Shown piece after piece: positions 11,701 to 24,040 of a stretch of 64,000 nucleotides of DNA. The DNA is taken from NCBI GenBank assembly GCA_932521025.1, contig OW051471.1, forward strand, positions 868,001 to 932,000, read 5' to 3'. Numbering within the stretch: position 1 is the first letter of the stretch; the number at the start of each line of letters is the position of its first letter. The stretch comes from Oscheius onirici. Taxonomy: Eukaryota; Nematoda; Chromadorea; Rhabditida; Rhabditidae. Under the pieces are notes generated by a model that worked only from the letters and a program-made list of their open reading frames with translations, made no database searches and had not been told where the DNA came from. The position numbers and the translations under genes were made by a program.

Positions 11701-13226
11701 AAAATTTGTAAGCAGAAGAAGAGCTTCAGCAGCCTCTTACGAAGCCGACGGCCGCGGTGTTTGGTTTCTATCCCTTTTTGGTAACTTTTCGCCGTTATTT
11801 TTCTCGTTTTTGACTGGATTTTTGAACCCATTGCTTAAAATTACATATTGATGTAAAAACCGGGAGAAAATCCCCGATTTTCAAAGCGTCACGGCTGTTT
11901 TAGCGAGAAAACTGTCATTTCACGCCAAGTCAACTTCAAAAGTGCTGTTTTTCCCGTCTGTTTTTTGACAAATATAGGTTTTATTGGCGTAGAATTCGAT
12001 TAGCTTGTCTACAGTGGAAACATTTTCTTTCCTTTGGCTCAGAATCTCATGAAATTAAATATCCTGTGTTGATTGAAGCAAAATCTTACGTAGTAACAAA
12101 ATCTGATGAATGTTTCACCATTACTATAACCTGTGCCAAAACCAGTAGTGTAATTGACATCTGAGCAGCATACTTGCGAAATACATTGTTTTCAAAAAGC
12201 ACTTACTTTCCCCAGTTCCCCCCCCCCCAACTTTCAGCCTCTTCTCCTGATTACCCATGTACTAATCTCCTTTTGTTGCAAAAACATGATAAGAGGGCTC
12301 ATTGACTGCGTGACGCTCATATTTGGTCGCTCAGAGAACCCGTTTGAAGTTTGAAAAACGCGGTATCTTTAGGATACTCACTTGTACATTTCCGTGTTGT
12401 GCATGAAATTCGGAGTGTCCTGGTCGGGAGGAAAGTCAGAGTAGGCGGTCATCTCCTTCGATGTGTTGATTACGGTACTTTTCATCACTGAGCTGACTGA
12501 AAATTATACTGTTTTTGATCTTTTTCGGTTCTAAAATTGAAAAATATCAGCGTTTAAAAAAACGTGAACACTCCAAGATATGCTCACAGTATATCAGTTT
12601 TTAGTGAAGCGTGAAAAAAATTGAAGAAATGAAGGTTCAAGACGAAAAACTTGAAATGTTTCAAGCTTTGCTTACATGCCAGAAATCGATGCGACTTTTA
12701 CTCGCAGAGTTGTACGTGTTTTCTTCTGAATTTTTTTTCCAACCTATGCATTCTTCCAGTAGTTTTTCGACACTCATTTTTTTTGTTGTCAATGGCCAAC
12801 TTTTATTGTTGGTACCTTGTACCTTGCTCATTGTGGAACAAGCAAGCAAAATTTATTTGACTTACGGCCCCTTCCCCTACCATTTTTTTGTATTCTAGAT
12901 GGCCAGCACCGATCAGTTCACCCACAATAATTTAAAACCAAAAACGACAAAGTCTCACATTACTTTTTTTGAACTAATATGCCATTATACTCTATTACAA
13001 TTTGTCTGTTTTCCCCGTCCAAAAAACTCACTTTCCGTCTCACTCGGTCTGTATCTCCACAAGCCACCAACATATTCTGAGGCTTCAAAACAGACCACGT
13101 CCAGATTGTACAGAAGGGCGTGCCTGGAACCGTTTTTTGGTTATTTTCCGCTCCAAAACTGTACCTGATGCAGGGAAGTCCGGAAGCTCCGGCGCCGATG
13201 ACGGCAACTTTGCGCTGTCGAACCAT
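2769..13226 (-). CDS. flavin-containing monooxygenase (FMO), 504 aa, 12 exons
   Basis: Complete gene. Exons in transcript order: 13226-13165, 13123-13032, 12496-12382, 11334-11206, 8821-8676, 7677-7592, 6511-6303, 6236-6101, 4955-4803, 4758-4666, 3942-3739, 2858-2769. All are phase-consistent and total 505 codons with the stop. The protein has the FAD-binding GAGASG at residues 11-16, GGLW at 40-43, the FMO signature FxGxxxHxxxY at 167-177, the NADPH-binding GVGNSG at 192-197 and ATGY at 329-332. A C-terminal hydrophobic anchor (about 487-504) follows. FMOs use NADPH and O2 to oxygenate soft nucleophiles (N, S), and the tail indicates ER membrane anchoring. The ATG was chosen because the FAD motif follows immediately. 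An AATAAA lies at 2723-2728, about 45 nt past the stop. Several introns are swollen by repeats. Length and motifs fit an intact enzyme. Which C. elegans fmo paralog it matches cannot be decided by eye. Confidence 0.95.
5533..5706 (-). repeat. tRNA-derived SINE (family A), copy 1
   Basis: Read on the minus strand it runs ggcgccagtgtcaat...ggtcccaagttcaa into ccaaggtttctatcc, resembling a tRNA 5' half and a B box (GTTCAAnnC). Family members lie at 17314-17516, 33858-33936 and 56896-57019. It sits in intron 8 of the FMO gene. Confidence 0.65.
6818..6990. repeat. GATACTCAG-type hairpin element
   Basis: It contains two opposed copies of TTGGATACT(C/T)AG-like sequence and the flanking words aaatgggtctcgaagagaag and taaaatc. 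It is closely related to 1478-1592 in reverse order and lies inside FMO intron 6. Confidence 0.55.
7930..8020 (+). repeat. tRNA-like sequence with B box, probable SINE or tRNA pseudogene (family B)
   Basis: A perfect B box (GGGTTCGATCC) is followed by ccccgccggggac and a T6 run, the form of a Pol III terminator. No matching 5' acceptor strand (GTCCCC) exists upstream, so it cannot fold as a tRNA. The upstream TGTATTGcAAG resembles the A-box region of the related SINE at 56090-56250. Confidence 0.55.
8110..8245 (-). repeat. dispersed repeat family R, copy 1
   Basis: It carries the block ggttggcaacgcccttccag, then gggctaaagt, then gcgaag and cacggagccctagtcgtgg (read on the minus strand). Copies lie at 10425-10740, 29190-29420, 31765-31960 and 37006-37690. 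The two longest suggest a unit of about 690 bp. Confidence 0.7.
8295..8425. repeat. dispersed repeat, copy 2 (other copy 2390-2520)
   Basis: It has the same ordered blocks as 2390-2520 (tggctgagtat, gcagctaaatt, tctacattttgaaca). It lies in FMO intron 5. Confidence 0.6.
9439..9688. repeat. long hairpin (foldback) element
   Basis: Two arms of about 105 bp (9439-9543 and 9580-9688) are near-perfect reverse complements. They share gcgacccgcaaagagaaa, ggcaatacaaaaacgga and attattttgggtcaaagg, and flank a loop of about 35 bp. A fragment of the same arm sequence (gcgacccgcaaagag) occurs near 3130. It lies in FMO intron 4 and has no coding capacity. Confidence 0.85.
10425..10740 (+). repeat. dispersed repeat family R, copy 2
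   Basis: It begins with caaggttggcaacgccc and continues through gctctgtcacggagcccta, tctcctccagtcactctccc and cgggtcgcccgttccta, in the same order as at 37006-37270 and 29190-29420. It lies in FMO intron 4. Confidence 0.75.
10905..11091. repeat. truncated TTAA-flanked MITE, copy 2
   Basis: It ends in TTGAGACTGTCCCT directly before TTAA (11092-11095). The inner sequence (gaggtttgaatgcgcgg, caatcgatttgacatcga) corresponds to the left arm of the complete copies read in reverse. The opposite end is missing. Confidence 0.7.
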
Positions 13227-14557
13227 GTGTGAGAGGAACTGGAATATTTGATCGTTTTGAAGCATATAAAAGAAAAAAAAAAGTAAAAGTTCAAAACTGG
13301 AGAGTATAAGAAGTAGTAGAAGGAGTGAAACAGAAAAGTTGGAAAGGATCATTAAATTTTGGAAGAAAAAAGTTCCAGCCGAACATTAGTAACATTGCTG
13401 CATTTTGTTCTGTATACGAAGTTTGTGAAACATTCGAAAAAGAAAAATTTCCGAAAGCTGTGGTCTGAGAAACTGAGAAGAACAATCTATGAATTTCCAA
13501 ATCGAAAGGTCACCAAAGTCGGTCCCCTTATGAATAACTTTGATAGTTTTTGCTATACTTGCTACGGTAAACGGAACAAAGATCTTTTTGCAACTAATGA
13601 TACTATAATATGATTTGCGAAAAAAATCACAAAATTCTTTGGTAGTGTCAACACGCTTGCTTGAATCAATTTGTCTTCGACGGTAGTGTAGTTAGAAACC
13701 CGACTTTTACAAACCTAGTCCAGTTTGGTCAGGTTGGCCATACTGAACACACTATACGCATTGTAAAAATGATCTTTTGGAAAAGAGCATTGACGAAATC
13801 ACTAGAAAACAAGTTCTTGGAATGATATGTCATCTGTGAAGAATTTTTTGAGGATTTATTGGTGTCCAATAAACTTCAAAGCCTATGAAGAATTTGTGAA
13901 ACACTTTTTGGATCCAAAAGCACTCGACATAAGTTCCTTGTTTGCTTGATTAGTTACTGTAACAAAAAAAGTTCGAAAAAAGTTTAAAACTCAAAAAGGC
14001 AAAGTTCCAGAACAGTGAGAGAGGTAGAAGGGACTGAAAATGGTCCCATACCGTAGTCCCTCCCTCCTTTATAAATGAGAGTCAATAGAACAACAAGAAA
14101 ATTAGCCGGCCCGGTTCCAATAACAGAGAACCGCAGCAAAGTTCACTCTAGGACCGGTAGATTTTAAGACGGGAATGACTAATGCGCCAACTATAGAAAA
14201 AGACTTTTTGACAAAGAAAGGTTCGAAATTTTTGAAGAGGGGAAATTCAGTGCCCTGAAGTGGGATGAAATAAGAATTGGAGAAATGGAGTTTTTATTGT
14301 TTCACAGCTATTCGATAGGTCAGTGATCGGGAAAAAAAATTGGACAGATAGGGCAGTGATCGGGAAAAAAAATTTGATCTTGGTGTTTTCCAACTTTTGT
14401 TTCACTCTGCAGGTATATGCATTTGCAGGTTCTGGAAATCAATTCGTGCTGGAAAACATAGAGGTAAAAATTTATCAGAGAGAAAAAGGGATACCATCGA
14501 TATGTTGAATTTTGGGTAATACCAGTTCGTCTGGTAACACCCTTCAGTTAATCTAAT

Positions 14558-14820
14558 GGGGTTTTCACTATTTTACCTATTTTTTATGTTTTCTAATTGT
14601 GTTTACCGAATTCTACGCGTAAAACAACCCCTGGAATGTGAAAAATGCAAGTAAATATCTCAAAGATTAGATCGACAGCTCATGTGGTCTCAAATGGTCA
14701 AGTGTTGCTATTTCTAACAAATTTCGAGAATATTTCACGTTCTAGAGGTTGTTTTACGCATAGAATTCGATAAGCACACTTAGAAAACGTAAAAATGGGT
14801 GGAAGTTAATGAAAAACCCC
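14558..14820. repeat. MITE with roughly 70 bp terminal inverted repeats
   Basis: The left end ggggttttcactattttac pairs with the right end, and the inner blocks gaattctacgcgtaaaacaa and ttgttttacgcatagaattc are inverted copies. A relative with the same inner block is at 36701-36927 in an NPC1 intron. Confidence 0.8.
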
Positions 14821-17313
14821 TAAAATGAGCTGTGGGGCCAAAATATTTGAACGAAGAGGGTTGCCAGCCGAACTATTACCCAAAAACATCTAAGAATCAT
14901 GGTGTTTGCGTGTGCGAACTTCTAGATCAGCTTTTGACATCAAAACATTTATCGGTGTTCAAGGTTGATTTATAGGGAGACTTATAGGGTATAGGGCCCC
15001 CATCATGTTTGGCCACACTACAAGAAAACAATATTTGTTACACACACACAAATTAGTGTGGCTGAGAGACTGAAAGAATTTCTGCGAGGGGAACCAGTTC
15101 CTGTCATCAGTAATTGTACCTAGTTTGAAGCCGTCTCTCCCAATTATTTTCATTCTGGAGAGACAAACACCTTACATCATGACCCCAAGGTTTTTCTGTT
15201 CTCTGTTCTGATAAGTATTTTCTTGTACTAACATCAGTTGTCACGGTAGAGCAATTTCTGGGAAAAAAGCGAAAAAAACAGTTGTCACAATTTTGTACAG
15301 TTCTTTTGAAGAGAGATAGATACCTCAAATGAGTTACTTCTGGAACTTTTTGGTTAAAAAAAAACATTGAAATAGTGATATTGGAAAGCTCGAACATTGG
15401 AAAAGGTACCAAGGTAAGGAGAAACAAAAAATGCTGAACTGGGAACAGTCAAAGTTCATTCCCGAAGAAGGAAGTGCCGTTGAACTTTGCGACCGGTGGT
15501 ATCCTTTCTCGCCTAATTCAACTCGTCTTTGGACGATCAAAAACCGATGTCAGAAATCGAGCAATGTGGTCTGTAGGCAACGTGCTGGGAGAAAGAAACA
15601 ACTACCTAACATTGGCTAATCGGATCACAGACAAACGGTTGGTCACAAAATAGAATTTTTTTTGGAAAATGAAGTCTTTTTTGTTTCACCCATAAATCAT
15701 AGTTTGTCAGCGACATCAATTATTGATCTAAATGAGAAAAAAATTTCCTACTAGGAATTTGGTCATGGCCTTTAGATTAGGATTAGGATATGAAAATATA
15801 TACGTCAGAATCAAAAAATTGTAAAACTCTCGATATTTCGAAGGAAAGCCAATTTTTGTAGTCATTTTCGGGATTCCGGCTTTGGGAAGAAAGAACTAGA
15901 GATCATTCAGGCAGAAAGACCGTCAACTATCACAGTTCAAACAGTCTCGAAAAGAAAAAAAATAATGTAGTAAGATGTTTGGTTGTCGAAAGAGAAGAGA
16001 TTGCTCGAAAGAGAAGTTCCCTTTCTATTATTACCAGCCGGCTTCGCCGCCTGTCGGCGGAGTTACTTGTGTTTTCTTCTTTACTTCTGATCCCTACCCA
16101 AGTCAACCGGTCCCTTCAAATCCCCTACCGGATACCCTGACTCTATTTCCTACTCAAAACAATTTAGAGAGCAGTAGAGGGATGGAAACGATGAACCCAA
16201 TCGTGCTCTCCGAAATTTGAGAATCCTGTCAAGTTTAACGCAAGAAAAAAAAACAAAAAAAAAGTAAACGCAAGGCTTGAAAAAAACGTCGGTGATTCTC
16301 TCCGATAACAGTTTGATCGATTAAAACTGCACTTTACCTGCTGTCACCAAAAATACATGTTTCATTTTTGAAGAGTCTGATTGAGACAGGACAAATTGGC
16401 AGCCGGAAAAGGAACCAACATGTATCTAGACACAGTCCGTAGAGTAACTTTGATCACTCTCCAGCTCTTTTTTTCCGTCTCTGACAAGGAAATCTCTAAC
16501 CGATTAGCAGGGCGGTGCCCGTCCGCTAATTACGGCTAATTCGAGACAGAGAGACAGATCGCAAAGGGAACGACGCTAAAAGTTTTCTACCCAGTTTTTT
16601 GTCTAGTAGCTGTGTTTTAAAAAGAACGAAAAATAGTCATGTCAAGAAATTGAACATGTCAAAAAAGCATTGTGAGAAACCCTGTCAGGAAAATATGAAG
16701 ATGTTGAAATTTTAGTATTTCTTGGTAATACTTCGGCTGGAACCCCTATTTGTATTTGTCTGGCGAGAAACGTCCAAATGTTCTGGTTTTTATCTTTACC
16801 ACTCATTTCTAATTGTAAGTGCACTCATTGAATTCTACGTAGGAAATTATCCCTAGAAGGTGTAACAAAAAGCTTGGATTTTCGAACACCGGCTGCTCAA
16901 AAATGTTCAAAAATGAGCGGAAAGATTTAAAAAAAACTGTGGATATTGGCCCAAAAACCACCTTGGTTTCAGGAAACTATGAGTACGGAAAGGTAAAATT
17001 TTCCAAGCTCCTGCGACTTTTCCAACACTGAACAACTTTTCTGCGAACTGTGAAAATGGTTGATTTTCATTTTTTTTTGGTAACCTTTGATCGGTGCTTT
17101 GGAAATTTAGGACAGCTTGTGTGAGGAAAGTCAGAGGAATAGTAGGTCTAGAGTAAATTTTTTGTTTCATGAAAGCCATAATCTGAGGAAAAGGAAAATC
17201 ATGAGATAGTTTGTATGATAAGGATTGGTCAAAAATAAAAGTGATAAAGATAAACAAGATAAAGTTTACCCCGTAATCAACGCCAGAGCAAGCTCAATTG
17301 CGTGCGGGTCTAA

Positions 17314-17516
17314 CCTGAGGGGCCAGAAAAATCAGGCTTACGTTCTATAATCAAGACAGGTGCCAAGTCTGACTCCAAGAACGCTTTATCTTCGTAGCAT
17401 GCTACTACCAATTTACCGACCTCGGGAGGATGGATGCCTTGGTTGGGCAGAAGCGGGTTTGAACTTGGGACCTTTAGATTGACGCTGGCGCCTCCTACCA
17501 CTGCGCCATCTCGCTT
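17314..17516 (-). repeat. tRNA-derived SINE (family A), copy 2, most complete
   Basis: On the minus strand it starts gcgagatggcgcagtggtag, an A-box-like tRNA 5' end (TGGCGCAGTGG). B-box-like AGTTCAAACCC follows about 35 nt later, then a unique body ending cctcagg. It is the best-preserved copy and shows the tRNA origin of the family. Confidence 0.75.
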
Positions 17517-20504
17517 CTTACAAACCATATACAAGAGTTAATTTTGTAAGCTGTTTATCCGAGGAAAAAGACTGTTTTCGAATAAAATCTTCAAGCTATC
17601 TCTGTCTTTGAGCCTGCTAATGAATAAAAATGATGAAAACACTCGTAATCAGATTTTTGGTTTCAAAGAAACTATGAATATGGGGGTAGAGGCCGTAGGT
17701 GTGACAGAAATCATCGAAAAGTTATTCCAGTCCGAGCTTGTACTTTTGTTTCAAGGAAGTTATGAAAGTGATGAGGACAGAAGTTTGTAATAAAAGTACA
17801 TCATCCCTGAGAAAAAAATTCTAATTCGTCAAGCTACAGTAACCTCTGTCTTACAGACTCTTGTCAGACAGCAGCCAAACTATAATTTTTGATTCCAAAG
17901 GAACTAAGAATAAGATAGAGGAGAGTTGTTGGCACTGAACTGTAGCCAAACGCTTCTTCATCTAAAAATTTTGTCTTCAAAGAAATAGAGTGAGCGAAAA
18001 GAATTGGTAATATGTCCGGTTCAGAGCTTAGAATAAGGTATAAAGAGTACAATAACCTCTCTACCTCCCAGGCTCAGTCACGAGCCCCAGAGAGACAGAG
18101 GAGGGGCGGGGTTCCCAGGCCCGCCGCCTGACGGTCACTGATTGTATGCCCAGGCAACAGCCGAACAGTCTAGGGTAGGAGGAGCTTCGAGAGAGAACAG
18201 AATTTTATCATTTCCAGCACGTAGACTTTTCAGCCATAGGTCGGAGATCAGACGGGGGTTGTCTGATAAAGAACATGGACTGGGTGCGGGTTTGACCTCT
18301 CAGACAGCACAGTCGAGACAGTCGTGAAAAATTGGACTCTAGACGCATTTTGACGTCTGGAAAAGACTGGAAAGAAAGTAGATGTCTTTTTTTTGTTTGT
18401 CGGTAAGTGGGAAATACTAACTTTCGCACGATCTGCCAGTACTTACCTAGATTTTGAAACAAAATTCAAAGATGCTAAAACTAAAATTCTCTGATGTCAG
18501 ACAGTATTCAAAAAACTCGGAAACTTTGGAGGAAAACCATGTTTCTAAGTTCTTTTTAGCTCCTTTACAGAGTACAGGGAACCATTAAGGTTGTTCAAAA
18601 ATGAAAAAAAAATCATCCAAAAGTTTAGCCAACTCCAAGAAAAAAGCGTACTGCTTTTTTGAACAGACTTTTATTGCTCGAGGGGATTAGTTCATTTTTA
18701 TTCCGCCAATACTTTGGTACTCTCTGAAACAAAACAAACGTTGCAGAGCCGAAAATCTCCAAAAAGTGATTGATGACAAGCAGAAATTGCCAGTACGCAT
18801 TCTTCAAAGCGTTTCTGAAGCGAAAAATAGTTAGGATGCGGTAAAGCCCTCCTCTCCTAAAAATCAAAGTTCCAGTCCAAATTTAGCCGAACTCTTCTTG
18901 ACCTTGAGCCAGTTTTATCGTTCAGATCCTCAACCTCTTCTGGGTGCCTCCAATTTGACGCAAAAAGTACCCAAAGTGCCTCTAAAAATAGCTCAAGTTC
19001 GGGACACGCCGACCACACTTTTCTTATCGGAGTCCTTGTTCCGTGATCGTAAATTTGGAACAATGGGGTTACTGTAGGAGAGAAAGAGAGAAAAATGGTG
19101 TCTCTGTACCCCATGGTCTGTTCCTTTTGAACGGGACAGAGAAACAGAAGGACAAAAGGACAGGAGGACAGAGTGACATCATTTTTTGATATTTTGATAT
19201 CCATGTCCAACCTATGACCAATTGCCTGAACGCTCCATGAACTTTCCACTGAATCACTAATCTCGCAACAAACCCCCCACCCTCTAACAGTCCACCGGGT
19301 TCACGGCCACCGAAATAACAGGGAAACAGTCCTTCTCCCGCTAATTATAGATCACGAACTTTCTCATTTATCCGATTTTTGGGGGCTATGACCAAGGACT
19401 ATTTCGTCGTCTAATTGATCATTTTTACACGAACTGGGAGGGGGTAAATATAGAAACTTTTGGCGGGAACTGAGAGAGACAGTAATCGAATTTGGGAAGA
19501 AGAACAAGTATATGATGGCAAGTGGCCTTGTGATTTCTAGCAGCACAAGTTTATGTGGGGTTGTGAAGTTTTTCTGATAGAGATAGCATACTAATTAGTG
19601 CTTCACTACTTGGATAAAAGCGAACAATTGAGCGGAGCTGACACTAACTTACTGACATTTTCAACAAAAAAAAAACTTTGGTGCCGACCGTCCACAATGA
19701 CCAATCGAATTGCCCAAAGTTCAGAAAGGGAGGATTTGAAGTTTAGAAAAGAACCAGGTACAATAGTTCGATCCGATGTGCCATGTTTGGACCGTGACCT
19801 CCATAGAATACAAGACTCTAATGTAAAAGAGTTTATTTGGGCCATAAATACATATGCATAAAATGGGGCAAGAAAAGAAACTACATTACACGTTTATTCC
19901 CATTACACGTTAAGGAAAACTATACAAGCTCGAGTTGAAACAGTTTTTCCACTTTTTTTTGCACTAAACACAATAAGACAATAGAGTTCAGGAAGAAACT
20001 TCGAGGGGAGTTCAATATTTTTTCTGGCCAAAAACATGTAAAGTGAAAAAAACAGTTCTTCTACACGTATCATAGCTTAGCCCGGATCTGCAAATCAAGT
20101 CATGTTACCTGCTCTAAAACAACTGCAAACTTTCAGGTCATTTTTTCAAATTTTTGTGCTTGGCGTTACTAGACTAATAAGACTACAAAAACTTTTTTGT
20201 CAAATGGTATAGACGAAGCAAATTGTTATATTTTTTTCACGTCGTGAAAACGTTCGTCTTGAAAAAAACGTCGTCCAAAAATTGGTTCAGGACATCATAA
20301 ACAAACTATTTTTGAACTGGTATCGAAAAAAACCGGTTACAGCATTCGTTCTCTTCAAAATAAATAGACTGAAAGTAATGACATTTGACGGATTTTCCAA
20401 ACGGAGAATGGATAACCACTGTTATGCACTTTCATTTACAAGTGCTAAGATTGAAACATTTCCCCGTTTACCAAAAAGGCTCAAGGCAAAAAAAAGAGAC
20501 CCAG

Positions 20505-20570
20505 GTCACGTGGATAGGATGACAGTCTATGAAGAAAACAATCGCAAGTTCGATCCCGGGTGGTAGTACA
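20505..20570 (+). repeat. tRNA-like sequence, probable SINE head
   Basis: GTGGATAGGATG resembles an A box. About 30 nt later, AGTTCGATCCCGGG is a good B box. No paired acceptor stem can be drawn, so this is read as a tRNA-derived repeat and not a tRNA gene. Confidence 0.45.
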
Positions 20571-22281
20571 CGAAGGTGGCAGCTCTTGCCGGCCTAGCCT
20601 GTGCCGGCCCAACTAGCCCTGGAGAAGCTCGGATCGTCACGCTCCAATCGCATCTTCCGCCAGGAGAATTCGCCACACGAAATCCCACAGATTACCGCGA
20701 AAAACCCTGTTTTAGTAAAAGTCAGTCTAATATGAAGATCCAAGTATTGAAAATATACTTTCGCAGTTTTTCAATCAACTTCAGTTTCGAGATCTAAGGA
20801 GCTGCTTTCTTGTCGTTTTTTTTTCAGTTTCTGTAGATATTAGACCAAAAGCTATCAAAGGTAAACGTTTCTGACCATTTCAAGGAGTTTTTCTGGCAAA
20901 TCCCGTAGATTACCGCAACTAAACCTGTTTTTATAAAAACCAAAAAGGCTCCAAAAAATAGTTCCTGTGCTCTGTGGTCACACACCGGAAGAATTGGTCT
21001 CACCAGGGGTCAGTTCGCACTAATTGAAAGGCACACCAAGATGATTCGTCGACAAGAGACTTTATCACTGTCTTTTTTTCTGGTCGCCGGTGATAGCTAG
21101 TCTTCAAAAGTCGGGGGGAACCGCTCAAAAGGTATGCTAGTGGACCACTACATTTCTGGAATTTGCCACTTTTTGAATTCTCCTACGTACATAATCGAGG
21201 CATTGATGGAAACAGAAAGTTTGGAAATGTTGTGCATTCAGAGAAACAAACAAAATGGTGAAAAAATTGTAAAGCAGATTGTGAAAAAATGCAAAGTAGG
21301 GAAAGGTTGTAGCTCTTTCAGTTTTGAATGCCATCCTATTTCAAACGTCAAATGATAACAGTTACTGCAAATAACAGATACGCGAAAGCTACTTCCAGTG
21401 CTAGCAAATGTCAGAGGGAGGATAAGAAGCTACAAAAAGGTGTAGTAGAAAAACGATGAGTGTCTAGAATTAAATAAATTGTGAAGCAGAAAAAGGTTTA
21501 ATTTCATGTAACTACCGACTGAATAGACATCGTTTTTGGCACGTATTTTTAAACACTCAATTACCGACAAAAATGAATACACTCAATTTACATGTTACCC
21601 GCGAAACAATCTTTTCCAACAAATTTCTTCGAAAACCATACAAAAAATCGAATTTCCCACCTCTCTACTGTGTTTCTGTCATTTTTGGGTACAACGCGCC
21701 AGCCGCACCCAAAAATGTCTTCGGGGAAGTCTTCGGTCTTCTCTTTTGAGTTTTGTTCCCCCTTTCACGAACTATTTTTGTACCGAGACGCGGAAAAATG
21801 GACAGAGAGAGAATGGAACTGAACTGTACTCTTTGGAGAGACTCTTGGAGGAAAAGGGACTAATTTTGAGAAGGGGAGAGAAACAAGGAACAAGAGGGAG
21901 TTTTGAAATGAGGGATGTACCGTAATCTGGAAGCTGTTTGGCTTCCTGGACGATTCCTCAGCAAAACCAATAGAAAAATGAAGAAAATTTTTCAGATTCG
22001 AGTCATTTACGTGATAAGGAGCAAGAGTTGCTTTTTGTTTCAGTCTTGGTACATAACTATACGGCAAAGTTCCTGCGACAATGCGTCGTGATATTGTTTG
22101 AAGTAGTAGCCAAAATTATACGACAAATTTCATTTGGTGAGAGATCAGAAGAAAACAATCCGATGCTGCCAGTTTTCCTCAAATTTCCAACTTTTTATGT
22201 TTTAGTTATACCGTTTAGCCTGTTATAAAACCTCATAATCACCAGATATATTGTCGAAAAGCGAAAAGCCATGTCATTATA

Positions 22282-22599
22282 GTCTGTTCACAAAAAGCAA
22301 CCAAATCGCGGATGTTCGCGGGCATTTTGCCCGTGAATTCAAACAGATGAAAATTGAATTTTCGCCTTTTGTTGGAACTTCATTTGTGTCGTTTTCTAGG
22401 TAATTTCTGCGGATCCACGCCCATGTTGTTCTTCTAACAACAAAAGAAGCAACAATGTTTAAGAACACATTTGTAAATCACAGAAAAATCCCATGCATAC
22501 TGAGAAACATTATTTTCGCCCCAACTAATTTTTAGCTGTTTGAATTCACGGGCAAAATGCCCGCGAACAGCCGCGATTTGGTTGTTTTTGTGAACAGAC
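22282..22599. repeat. TA-flanked MITE with roughly 65 bp inverted ends
   Basis: It is bounded by TA on both sides. The left end GTCTGTTCAC runs through ccaaatcgcgg, gcgggcattttgcccg and gaattcaaacag. The right end is its reverse complement with few changes. No coding frame. It has the Tc1/mariner-type form of MITE. Confidence 0.9.
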
Positions 22600-24022
22600 T
22601 ATAGCAGGATTGGGAACGGGTCGGGCCTGAAAATAAAAAGAAGGCTCTACCCATTTAGTTTGCCGCGAGACCGGAATAACAAAGAAAAAAATATTTGAAC
22701 TTTGAATGAAAACTTCTAAAAAAAATTTTCTTCAAAATATTCGTGATCATTAGATCAGTAGGTTTACCTTCCCTTTCTTCTCTCTCTCCATATTCGTCCA
22801 GTTGACGCTAATTTGTGAACACAGTTCGCACAAACTACAAGCACGAAAAGCCAGCCCAATAACCTTGAGAGATATTTTCGGATACATTAGGATAGACAAA
22901 AATTGGCTCTTGAAACCTGGTCGAAGTCTATCTGACTAAAAAAGTTGTTTTTTCGACCTGAACCAGAACCGAACTAGGTAACATGAGAACATTCATAGCA
23001 TAGAACGCAGGACGAAAAAAGTAAAACAAGCATACTGTCAAGAAAAACTGAACGTCCTGTGATCAGAGAAAGCTAATATGGACTCACAACAAGTTGGTTA
23101 AAGATTGCAAAAAAAAAAAAGAAACGGATGTTTTTTGAACGCTGATAAACAAAATTAACACAATTTTGAAATTGAAACAGCTGATGCATGGGCTGTGAAA
23201 CATTTTCGCTTGAAGATATAACTTTGAATGGAATTTTTTACCTGCCAGTCCTTCAAAAGGGTTTTTACTGATAGTGTGTTTTTTTAGAATTAAAAAACAA
23301 AACTTGAAATTTTTGCAGCACGTTTTACGCTTCACTTTTCAAATAAAAGACTAGTTTTTTTAATTTTTTTTTTGATTCCCCGTTCTAGCTATTTGCAAAA
23401 GTTACCAAAAAACCTCTATTAGAAGTCCCCCACGTAAGAATACGCAATTACGTATTCACGTTTTTCGGGTGTCAAGACGCCATTTTCTGACTATGTGAGG
23501 TTTTGCAAAGTTGTAGCCACTGACGTCCTCTACAACTTTACAGAACAGCAAAAACTGCTTTCGGGTCTCGGTTACTAGAGAAGATTCTAGAGCCCAAAAC
23601 CTCAGCACGTAAAAGCACGTATCTCCTCTCCGATTTCAGCGTCATTCTGATAACTTGCCCACGCCTTTGGCCTTTCAGCCCGCCAATCAGAGAACAAATA
23701 AAGAGTGAAAATCGCTTCCGCTCCCACATCATCTTTCTGGTTTTCCGATCTCCTGATCATTTCTAGTCTCAGTTTCCAAGGCCGATTTGGATGAGAAAAA
23801 CGGGGACAACATCCGGGCGCCTAAATGTCGAAGACCTGACTGCCAGGGGTTAGGAGTGATGGTGATGGAATGGCTAGAATCAGAAAAATAGAGAACTTTT
23901 ATTTTGGGACTAGTATGAGCTCAGAAATTGTTGTATTTCCAGTAGGAGCAAGAGTAACTCGCAGTTGCCACTACGACGATATTCCTTATTCAAAACCTTC
24001 TTTTTCCCCTCGTTTTCCACAG

Positions 24023-24040
24023 CTATCTACCGGTAGATAG
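24023..24040. other. perfect 18 bp palindrome
   Basis: CTATCTACCGGTAGATAG reads the same on both strands without a spacer. It is isolated in the gene-poor region, with no repeat partner seen in this window. Confidence 0.9.

Noticed and set aside
18857..19249. A 130-codon open frame on the minus strand
   Set aside because: No start or splice context, no motif and no signal peptide. It lies in repeat-rich DNA and is consistent with chance.
21536..21925. A 129-codon open frame on the plus strand
   Set aside because: Low-complexity composition, no homology-like motif and no splice partners.
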